From: Gammaproteobacteria bacterium
Lineage (GTDB): Bacteria > Pseudomonadota > Gammaproteobacteria > Pseudomonadales > Azotimanducaceae_A
Direction: 5' to 3'
Length of the DNA: 6,197 nt
NCBI GenBank assembly: GCA_028819775.1
Contig: JAPPKV010000003.1
Coordinates: 1 to 6,197, forward strand
The position numbers were made by a program, and so were the translations under genes. Shown piece after piece: positions 1 through 4,922 of the stretch; the stretch's first letter is position 1, and each line of letters starts with the position of its first letter. The notes beneath the pieces are model-generated. The model ran no database searches and had not been told where the DNA came from. It saw nothing but the letters and a program-made list of their open reading frames with translations.

Positions 1-300
1 GGCGCGTTCGACTCGCTTGTGCCGAGAGCCCATCTGGAGGCGATTGGCCTCACGCCCTGCGGCCACCGGGAATACACGCTGGCCGATGGCCGAACGCTAT
101 CCCTGGACATCACCGTCGCCGAGATCGAATTCGAGGGCGAACGTGTCGGCGGCACGGTCGTGTATGGCGACGAGGGCGCAGAGCCGCTCCTAGGGGTTAC
201 CGCGCTGGAATCCGGTGGATTCGAGGTGGAGGCGCGCGAGGAACGGTTGAAACGCCTACCCGCAGTCCTGCTAAAGCGTTTCCGCCAGGATCGTCACTGA
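1..300 (+). CDS. Clan AA (retropepsin-like) aspartic protease, C-terminal part, 5' truncated by window edge
   Basis: The frame is open from base 1 to the TGA at 298-300, giving 99 visible residues. They begin G-A-F-D-S-L-V-P-R, which fits the stretch just after the catalytic D-T-G-A of retropepsin-like proteases; the catalytic Asp-Thr would lie just outside the window. The GTG at 19 codes the Val of 'LVPR', so it is an internal codon and not a start. Further family marks are L-A-D-G-R at about residues 27-31 (the flap region) and E-P-L-L-G-V-T-A-L-E at about 61-70, the hydrophobic-hydrophobic-Gly element that ends the fold. These small bacterial proteins are usually about 110-130 residues, so roughly 15-30 are missing. 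No membrane segment is visible. Such proteins are predicted peptidases with mostly unknown substrates. The gene converges on the SDR gene with only three bases between the stop codons. Family assignment is fairly secure; its biological role is unknown. Confidence 0.75.
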   Translation, partial: GAFDSLVPRAHLEAIGLTPCGHREYTLADGRTLSLDITVAEIEFEGERVGGTVVYGDEGAEPLLGVTALESGGFEVEAREERLKRLPAVLLKRFRQDRH

Positions 301-308
301 GGCTCAGT
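296..308. repeat. 13-bp palindrome spanning the two convergent stop codons
   Basis: ACTGAG-G-CTCAGT is a perfect inverted repeat around one central base. It contains the TGA of the protease gene (298-300) and, on the other strand, the TGA of the SDR gene (304-306). The one-base centre and the lack of a T-tract argue against an efficient intrinsic terminator, and the symmetry may be a chance product of two facing TGA codons. Confidence 0.4.
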
Positions 309-1074
309 CCCGCCGACGCGGTGCGGCGCCGACCCGAGCCATTCCGCCGTCCACCGCGACGACTTCGCCGGTCACGTAGCGCGACGCGTCGCTTGCGAAG
401 AACAGCACGACATCGGCAACGTCGTCCCCGTAACCCCAGCGTTTCAGGGCGATGTTGTCTTCGAGCCGCTCGATCAGTCCCGGTATGTTCTGCCGGTCCG
501 ACTCCCAGATGGCCGTGGCGATCAGTCCCGGGCAGAGCGAATTGACGCGGATCCCGTAGGAACCCCAGTCGGCCGCAAGCGCCCGGGTCATGGCATCGAC
601 CGCCCCCTTCGTGCCGGCGTAGGCGACCCGTCCCAGCGGACCGCGCAGGCTGGCGATGGAGGAGATGTTGATGACCGAGCCGCCACCGCGCTCGATCATT
701 GACGGCCCGAGGCCCAAAGTCAGCATCAACAGCGATCGGACGTTGATGGAGAACACGAGATCGAAGTCGTCCTCGGTCAACTCCTCGGGTTTGCGGCGCA
801 TCGGGATGCCGGCGTTGTTCACCAGGATGTCGACGCCGTCCACCGCCGCGAGAACCCGTTCGGCGAGTTCCGTGCCCGCCCTCGGCGGTGCGAGGTCGGC
901 TTCGAGGATGACCGGATCGTTGGCGAGGTCCGCAGCGACTCGTTCGAGGTCGGATACCGTGCGTCCGGTGAGCACGACCCGGGCGCCGGCGCCATCCAGG
1001 GCGCGGGCGCTGGCTTCGCCGATGCCCCGACTGGCGCCGGTGACAACGGCGACTCTTCCATTCAGATCGGTCAT
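304..1074 (-). CDS. SDR family NAD(P)-dependent oxidoreductase (classical short-chain dehydrogenase/reductase)
   Basis: A 256-residue protein, the usual length of classical SDRs, predicted to be cytoplasmic. The Rossmann cofactor motif T-G-A-S-R-G-I-G lies at residues 12-19. An Arg after strand beta-2 (R38, in 'LTGR') hints at NADP(H). Asp60 fits the adenine-contacting position, NNAG is at 86-89, and the catalytic tetrad is N111, S139, Y152 and K156 (Y-A-G-T-K). P-G at 182-183 and V-D-G-G near 241-244 complete the fold. The reaction should be reversible alcohol/carbonyl oxidoreduction; the substrate cannot be read from sequence. The ATG at 1074 was chosen because the conserved N-terminus ('GRVAVVTGA') begins right there and because it overlaps the TGA of the dioxygenase gene as ATGA. 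A start up to 90 bases further upstream is open but would add 30 Arg-rich residues overlapping the neighbour. The C-terminal tail is short and basic (RRRD). Its position as the last gene suggests that it acts on the product of the dioxygenase. Confidence 0.93.
   Translation of the reverse strand: MTDLNGRVAVVTGASRGIGEASARALDGAGARVVLTGRTVSDLERVAADLANDPVILEADLAPPRAGTELAERVLAAVDGVDILVNNAGIPMRRKPEELTEDDFDLVFSINVRSLLMLTLGLGPSMIERGGGSVINISSIASLRGPLGRVAYAGTKGAVDAMTRALAADWGSYGIRVNSLCPGLIATAIWESDRQNIPGLIERLEDNIALKRWGYGDDVADVVLFFASDASRYVTGEVVAVDGGMARVGAAPRRRD
1071..1074 (-). promoter_or_regulatory. ATGA stop/start overlap (translational coupling) between dioxygenase and SDR
   Basis: On the minus strand the SDR start ATG (1074-1072) shares bases with the dioxygenase stop TGA (1073-1071). 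Only a weak GGA-type ribosome site lies upstream of the ATG, inside the end of the dioxygenase gene. Termination-reinitiation coupling is therefore likely, so the two proteins are probably made together. Seen directly in the sequence; the coupling itself is inferred. Confidence 0.8.
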
Positions 1075-1991
1075 GTTTGCTGTTCCGGAACCAACTCGCC
1101 CAATGCGTATTCGCCCCGCGCGACCCATTGCCCGTGGTTCTCGTAGCCGCCGTAGCCCTGCCACGCCTTGAACCCCATCAGGGCCAGCAACTCCGGTGAC
1201 GCTTCCTCCACGACGGCAGGAAGCGTGCCTAGGAGGAAGTTCTCCTGCTGCCGGAACTGTGGCGCGCAGAAGTTGATGGTCAGGCCGGTCCGGTAGCGGT
1301 TGGTGGTGTTCACGCCCGTGGAGTGCCAGATACGTCCCTCGAGCGCCAGCACGGTACCGGCGGGCCCGGTGGCGGGAACCCAGTTTGCGTTCGAATCCAG
1401 GTCGTGGTCGGGTTGCCGGCCGCTCAAGTGGCTACCGGGAACGACCAGCGTCGCGCCGTTCTCGGCGGTGAAGTCGTCCAGCATCCACATGGTGTTGCAG
1501 ACGACCGCCGGCGCAATCGTCGTGGGCGCCATCGCCTCCCCGCCGCCCACGTGGTGGCCGCGATTGCCGGCCCGCGTGACGGACCCGGGTTTCAGGAGCG
1601 TCTGCTTCCTCTCGTTGGTCGGCTGCGGCATCCAGAACTGGTCGGTGTGGAACGCCTTCGTGGTGCCTGGGTGGGCGATGTGCGCATGGAATGCGGAGAG
1701 CAGATACTCCTGGCCCAGCACGTGGCGGATGACGTCATGCACGCGCTGGTGGAGGACTATGTCGCGGAACACCTGACCCTTGTTGAGCAGGAACCGGACC
1801 AGTTGCTTCTTATCCGGCAACACGTTGTTCATGCCGATTTGCACCTCGGCCTCGAGTTGAGCCAGCACGCGCGAATACAGCGCATCGACCTGATTTTGAC
1901 CTAGCGCATCCTTCAGCAAGCAGTAGCCGTATTCGTCCATGTGACGTTTGGCAACGCCGAGATCGGCGGTTGGTTTAGGTAGTTCAGCCAT
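1071..1991 (-). CDS. Phytanoyl-CoA dioxygenase (PhyH) family Fe(II)/2-oxoglutarate-dependent oxygenase
   Basis: A 306-residue, predicted cytoplasmic, non-haem iron oxygenase. The metal-binding facial triad is visible as H115-x-D117 (in F-H-T-D-Q-F-W) and H223 (in W-H-S-T-G). R232 or R234 in 'NRYRTGLTIN' is the likely 2-oxoglutarate carboxylate anchor. The PhyH core strand M-W-M-L-D-D-F-T with E-N-G-A-T lies at about 168-181, followed by V-V-P-G-S-H-L at 183-189. Members couple 2-oxoglutarate decarboxylation to hydroxylation, or sometimes halogenation or ring formation, of small molecules; the name does not imply phytanoyl-CoA as substrate. Residues 121-165, between the HxD motif and the core strand, form an unusually long segment with an H-H-V-G-G-G stretch. 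The ATG at 1991 gives a normal N-terminus; its ribosome site is weak. A downstream Met (residue 18) is a less likely alternative. It lies 87 bp after the permease gene and overlaps the SDR gene by four bases, so an operon is likely. Confidence 0.9.
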   Translation of the reverse strand: MAELPKPTADLGVAKRHMDEYGYCLLKDALGQNQVDALYSRVLAQLEAEVQIGMNNVLPDKKQLVRFLLNKGQVFRDIVLHQRVHDVIRHVLGQEYLLSAFHAHIAHPGTTKAFHTDQFWMPQPTNERKQTLLKPGSVTRAGNRGHHVGGGEAMAPTTIAPAVVCNTMWMLDDFTAENGATLVVPGSHLSGRQPDHDLDSNANWVPATGPAGTVLALEGRIWHSTGVNTTNRYRTGLTINFCAPQFRQQENFLLGTLPAVVEEASPELLALMGFKAWQGYGGYENHGQWVARGEYALGELVPEQQT

Positions 1992-2078
1992 GGGCTTGAA
2001 GTGGTCGCGCGCTGGAACCCACTAGATTAGCAAGCTCTCGCCTCGTCCGGACATCGCTCGCTGCACACGAGCAGTGCA
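1992..2078. other. Intergenic gap between permease and dioxygenase genes (87 bp)
   Basis: Non-coding gap within the minus-strand gene set. It holds the small inverted repeats described at 2056-2078. I found no convincing -35/-10 pair for a separate dioxygenase promoter and no T-tract for a terminator. Read-through from the permease gene is therefore the simplest model, though a weak internal promoter cannot be excluded. The ribosome-binding stretch just before the dioxygenase ATG is poor, with no GGAGG-like run. Confidence 0.5.
2056..2078 (-). repeat. Two overlapping, mutually exclusive short inverted repeats just after the permease stop codon
   Basis: GCTCG (2056-2060) can pair with CGAGC (2068-2072) across a 7-base loop. 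TGCAC (2062-2066) can pair with GTGCA (2074-2078), also across a 7-base loop. The two stems use overlapping bases and cannot form together. On the mRNA they sit immediately downstream of the permease stop codon. Each stem has only five base pairs and no U-tract follows, so they may do no more than protect an mRNA end or tune read-through. Chance occurrence in GC-rich sequence is possible. Confidence 0.3.
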
Positions 2079-3377
2079 TCAATCGAGGAACGCGAATTTC
2101 GCGGCGAAGAGCAGCGCGACGGCGATCATGGCCGGCGAGCATTCGCGGAGGCGGCCCGCCAGGAGCTTGGTCACGACAAAGGCGAGGAACCCGATGCCGA
2201 TGCCGTCGGCGATCGAGAACGTCAACGGAATGGCCATGGCCGTCACCACGGCCGGTGCCGATTCGGTGATCTCTGGCCAGTCGATGTCCGCCAGCGCCCT
2301 CGCCATCAGACAGGCGACGTAGAGAATGGCCGGTGCCGTCGCGTAGGCGGGAATCGACTGCGCCAGGGGCGCGAAGAAAAGGCACGCGAGAAACAAGACC
2401 GCCACGACGACGGCCGTGATGCCGGTACGTCCGCCGGCGCTCGTGCCGGCCCCGCTCTCGACGTAGCTTGTGACGGGCGATGTGCCGAGCATGGCGCCGG
2501 CGACGGTGCCGGCGGAATCCGCGATCACGGCGCGCTTGATGCGCGGCAGCTTTCCGTCGGAGTCGAGCAGGTTCGCCTGCTTCGCGACGCCGATCAGCGT
2601 GCCAGTGGTGTCGAACAGGTCGACGATGAGGAAGGTCAGGATGACGCTGATCATCCCGACTTGGAGGGCACCGGCGATATCGAGCGCAAGCAGGGTGGGC
2701 GTGGGATCGGGCGGGGTCGCGACCAGGCCCTGCCATTCCGAGACACCCATGCCGATCCCCGCAGCGGTGACACCGAGCACGCCGATGATGGTCGCGCCGG
2801 GAATCCGGCGTGCCGCCAGGGCCACGATCAGGCAGAACCCCAGCAGCGCGAGGATCGGGGCTGCGTCGACGAGATCGCCGGAGGTCACCAACGTGGCAGG
2901 GCTCGCGGTGATGATGCCAGCGTTCTTCAGGGCGAGGATGCCGAGGAACAGGCCGATTCCGGCGCTGATGCCCATCTTCAAACCGAAGGGAATGGCGTCG
3001 ATGATCCAGCGCCGCACCGGCGTGAGGCTTAGCACCACGAACAGGAGGCCGGCGACGAAGACCGCACCGAGCGCCACCTCCCACGGATGGCCCAACTCGA
3101 TCACGACGACGTAGCTGAAGAAGGCATTGAGGCCCATGCCAGGTGCAAGCGCCACGGGGTAGTTGGCGTACACGCCCATGATGAGCGTACCAAACGCCGC
3201 CGCTAGGCAGGTCGCGACAAAGACGGCGTCGAACGGCATGCCCGCATCGGCAAGGATTTGCGGGTTGACGAAGGCGATGTAGGCCATCGTCAGAAAGGTC
3301 GTCAATCCTGCGCGCAGTTCCGTACGGAAGTCGGAACCGCGTTCCGACAGCCCAAAGCGGTGGTCGAGGTCGAGCAT
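2079..3377 (-). CDS. NCS2 family purine permease (AzgA-type: adenine/guanine/hypoxanthine:proton symporter)
   Basis: A 432-residue, highly hydrophobic inner-membrane protein of normal AzgA-family length, with about 12-14 predicted membrane segments. The N-terminus (F-R-T-E-L-R-A-G-L-T-T-F-L-T-M-A-Y, about 17-33) is the family signature. Other marks are G-M-G-L-N-A-F-F-S-Y at 80-89, D-L-F-D-T-T-G-T-L-I-G at 253-263, the loop L-L-D-S-D-G-K-L-P-R at 270-279, T-S-Y-V-E-S at 303-308 and G-G-R-T-G at 315-319. The acidic residues in the two half-helix regions (such as D256 and E307) are candidates for substrate or proton contact. Family members import purine bases using the proton gradient; the exact base is not predictable. 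ATG 3377 was chosen because homologues begin close to this point; a TTG at 3431 would add 18 basic residues and swallow a hairpin. The gene heads the minus-strand set and is divergent from the sulfatase. Confidence 0.93.
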   Translation of the reverse strand: MLDLDHRFGLSERGSDFRTELRAGLTTFLTMAYIAFVNPQILADAGMPFDAVFVATCLAAAFGTLIMGVYANYPVALAPGMGLNAFFSYVVVIELGHPWEVALGAVFVAGLLFVVLSLTPVRRWIIDAIPFGLKMGISAGIGLFLGILALKNAGIITASPATLVTSGDLVDAAPILALLGFCLIVALAARRIPGATIIGVLGVTAAGIGMGVSEWQGLVATPPDPTPTLLALDIAGALQVGMISVILTFLIVDLFDTTGTLIGVAKQANLLDSDGKLPRIKRAVIADSAGTVAGAMLGTSPVTSYVESGAGTSAGGRTGITAVVVAVLFLACLFFAPLAQSIPAYATAPAILYVACLMARALADIDWPEITESAPAVVTAMAIPLTFSIADGIGIGFLAFVVTKLLAGRLRECSPAMIAVALLFAAKFAFLD

Positions 3378-3395
3378 TCCGACGATACTAACGCG

Positions 3396-3412
3396 GCGAC
3401 CCCGACGGTCGC
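3396..3412. repeat. Inverted repeat GCGACC-N5-GGTCGC upstream of the permease start
   Basis: GCGACC (3396-3401) and GGTCGC (3407-3412) are perfect complements across a 5-base spacer. The repeat ends about 18 bases before the permease ATG. It could be an operator for a dimeric regulator or a short hairpin in the permease mRNA leader close to the ribosome site. Six base pairs in GC-rich sequence can occur by chance. Confidence 0.4.
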
Positions 3413-3441
3413 GAACGTTTGTACTCCGCAAGAGGTCCCCT

Positions 3442-3465
3442 GGCCGTGCGGAAAACGCACGGGCC
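3442..3465. repeat. Strong hairpin-forming inverted repeat in the divergent region
   Basis: GGCCGTGCG (3442-3450) pairs with CGCACGG plus CC (3456-3462 and 3464-3465) across the loop GAAAA, with one bulged G at 3463. The stem is nine base pairs, nearly all G-C, and is the strongest short structure I noticed in the window. Read on the minus strand the loop is TTTTC. No T-tract follows the stem on either strand, so it does not look like a standard intrinsic terminator. It could be an operator or a leader hairpin for either divergent gene. Confidence 0.5.
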
Positions 3466-3486
3466 GCCGTCTACAACCATGAACCC

Positions 3487-3492
3487 AGAGAG
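3487..3492 (+). promoter_or_regulatory. Probable ribosome-binding site of the sulfatase gene
   Basis: AGAGAG, a purine-rich partial Shine-Dalgarno match, ends eight bases before the ATG at 3501. This favours ATG 3501 over the in-frame GTG at 3492, which would overlap this motif. The ATG at 3479 is out of frame. Confidence 0.45.
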
Positions 3493-3500
3493 TGGCAAGG

Positions 3501-4895
3501 ATGGCATCTAGAAAACCCAACGTTCTGTTCGTGTTCTCCGATCAGCAACGCGCCTCGGCAATCGGTTGTGCCTACGGCGACGAGGATCTCCTGACGCCGA
3601 ATCTCGATGCCTTGGCGGGGGAGGGATTGCGGATGGAGGCCGCCGTTTCGAACTCGCCGGTCTGCACGCCCTATCGAGTGACGCTCATGACGGGCTTGTA
3701 CGGGCATCGCACGGGTGTGACGACGAATAACTGCTACCCGGATTTGAGTCGTCACCCTCTCATAGGGCGAACGTTCAAGGATGCGGGCTATCGATGTGGA
3801 TACATCGGGAAGTGGCATGTCGGAGAGGAGATGCGCCTCGACGCCGGCCATCCCATGCGATTGGGGTTCGATGACGAGTGGTTCGTGGGCATAAAAGGCA
3901 GACACAACAATCCCAATCGGGACCACGCGGTCAACAGTCGGGAAGCCGAGGTGGGTGAAGGCTTGGATCGCACCGAGGCGGAAACGAACAGGGCCATCGA
4001 CTTCATCAAAAGGCAGGACGGCGATACGCCCTGGTGTCTATTCATCTCGTGGTATCCGCCCCACCCGCCCCTGGTAGCGCCCGCTCGGTACGTCGAACCC
4101 TACTTGGATCGAGAACTGGCCAAGCACCCGACGACGTGGAAGCTATTCCATGACGAGGAGATCGCGGGTTTGGAGGCCAACTATGCGCACTACTACGGCC
4201 TGATTTCCCAGGTCGATGCGGAATCTGGACGGCTGATGCAGGCGTTGAAGGAATGCGGTCAGGCGGAGAACACGATCGTGATTTTCACATCGGACCACGG
4301 TGAGATGCTGGGCAGCCAAGGTCTTTATTCGAAGCACTGGCCTTATCGGGAGTCGTCTGGAGTTCCTTTCGTGATTCGCTGGCCGGGGAGGATCGAGGCG
4401 AACTCCACCCTGGGGATGCCGTTCGGGGCTCCGGACATCTTTCCGACACTATGCGGACTTGCCGGCATCGACGTGCCGGAGGGTTTGGACGGTGTCGACT
4501 GCTCGGGGGCACTGCGGGGCGGGAAACCTGCCCGGGAGTCCGTGTACCTGGCGATGCAGCATGGCTATGTGGCCTGGCCCGGATGGCGGGGAATCCGAAC
4601 GGAGCGGTACAACTATGCTCGAACCGAAGAAGCGCCGTGGATCCTGTTCGATCTGGAGAACGACCCGTTCGAGGAGAACAACCTGGTCGGCCGGAACGAA
4701 AGGCTCGTTGCCGAGATGGACGCGTTGCTGCTTGAGACCATGTCGGGCTGCGGCGACTCCTGGCGCGGAACCAGTCAGCAACTCGGCGACTGGGACCTCT
4801 GGCCGGGAAGAAGCCAACGGACGGGTGGACGGGGCGCGGTCGATGACACGGTATTGCGAAGACCGGTACCGAAAGCTCTTATGGCGGGCCGCTGA
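3501..4895 (+). CDS. Type I sulfatase (formylglycine-dependent, alkaline phosphatase superfamily)
   Basis: A 464-residue hydrolase predicted to cleave a sulfate ester. The signature C-T-P-Y-R at residues 55-59 fits C-x-P-x-R, where C55 would be oxidised to formylglycine by a maturation enzyme that is not in this window. Metal ligands are D14 with Q15 (in F-S-D-Q-Q-R) and D265-H266 (in T-S-D-H-G-E). Other active-site residues are R59, K104 and H106 (G-K-W-H) and K278 (S-K-H-W). The C-terminal subdomain shows the usual L-F-D-L-E-N-D-P-F-E-x-N-N-L at about 382-395, then a Gly/Arg-rich tail. No signal peptide is visible: the catalytic beta strand starts at residue 6, so a cytoplasmic location is inferred, implying that the sulfated substrate is imported or internal. 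ATG 3501 was chosen for its ribosome site; GTG 3492 would add three residues. The substrate is not identifiable. It is divergent from the permease and convergent with the decarboxylase. Confidence 0.92.
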   Translation: MASRKPNVLFVFSDQQRASAIGCAYGDEDLLTPNLDALAGEGLRMEAAVSNSPVCTPYRVTLMTGLYGHRTGVTTNNCYPDLSRHPLIGRTFKDAGYRCGYIGKWHVGEEMRLDAGHPMRLGFDDEWFVGIKGRHNNPNRDHAVNSREAEVGEGLDRTEAETNRAIDFIKRQDGDTPWCLFISWYPPHPPLVAPARYVEPYLDRELAKHPTTWKLFHDEEIAGLEANYAHYYGLISQVDAESGRLMQALKECGQAENTIVIFTSDHGEMLGSQGLYSKHWPYRESSGVPFVIRWPGRIEANSTLGMPFGAPDIFPTLCGLAGIDVPEGLDGVDCSGALRGGKPARESVYLAMQHGYVAWPGWRGIRTERYNYARTEEAPWILFDLENDPFEENNLVGRNERLVAEMDALLLETMSGCGDSWRGTSQQLGDWDLWPGRSQRTGGRGAVDDTVLRRPVPKALMAGR

Positions 4896-4900
4896 GGCTT

Positions 4901-4918
4901 CGTCCCGGCCCACGGACG
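4901..4918. terminator. Weak hairpin between the convergent sulfatase and decarboxylase genes
   Basis: CGTCC (4901-4905) pairs with GGACG (4914-4918) across an 8-base loop, in a gap of only 27 bp between two facing genes. A shared bidirectional terminator would be expected here. The stem has only five base pairs and no T-tract on either side, so this is a weak candidate. Confidence 0.2.
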
Positions 4919-4922
4919 GCCA

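Larger units (their letters stand above)
3378..3500. promoter_or_regulatory. Divergent intergenic control region between permease and sulfatase genes
   Basis: About 123 bp separate the two divergent starts, so both promoters and any operator should lie here or within the gene ends. It contains two inverted repeats (3396-3412 and 3442-3465). I could not assign a convincing sigma-70 -35/-10 pair to either strand. AT-richer patches such as ATACTA (3385-3390) and the stretch near 3414-3424 are the only candidates. The role is inferred from gene orientation. Confidence 0.6.

Noticed and set aside
656..1171. Plus-strand open frame (171 codons) opposite the SDR gene
   Set aside because: Ser/Arg/Thr-rich product antisense to conserved SDR motifs; typical shadow of GC-rich coding DNA.
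1300..1904. Plus-strand open frames opposite the dioxygenase gene
   Set aside because: Both are antisense to the conserved iron-site region and show no domain features of their own.
2000..2023. AGTGG/CCACT inverted repeat in the dioxygenase leader
   Set aside because: Five-base arms with a 14-base spacer are well within chance expectation and suggest no clear mechanism.
1984..3084. Long minus-strand open frame (366 codons) inside the permease gene
   Set aside because: Its product is rich in Arg, His and Gly with no recognisable domain, and it lies in another frame of a clearly conserved membrane transporter. It is a GC-driven shadow frame.
3385..3390. TAGTAT on the minus strand as a -10 box for the permease
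   Set aside because: It is only about seven bases from the ATG and has no acceptable -35 at the right distance. A leaderless transcript would be needed, with nothing else to support it.
3378..3500. Purine riboswitch upstream of the purine permease
   Set aside because: Purine permease genes are sometimes under a purine riboswitch, but I could not find the conserved core or the three-stem junction. The two hairpins here do not match that architecture.
3501..4895. Naming the sulfatase choline sulfatase (betC)
   Set aside because: The D-Q metal-site pair is shared with that group, but I cannot recognise the choline-binding residues or C-terminal region, and no choline or betaine genes are nearby.
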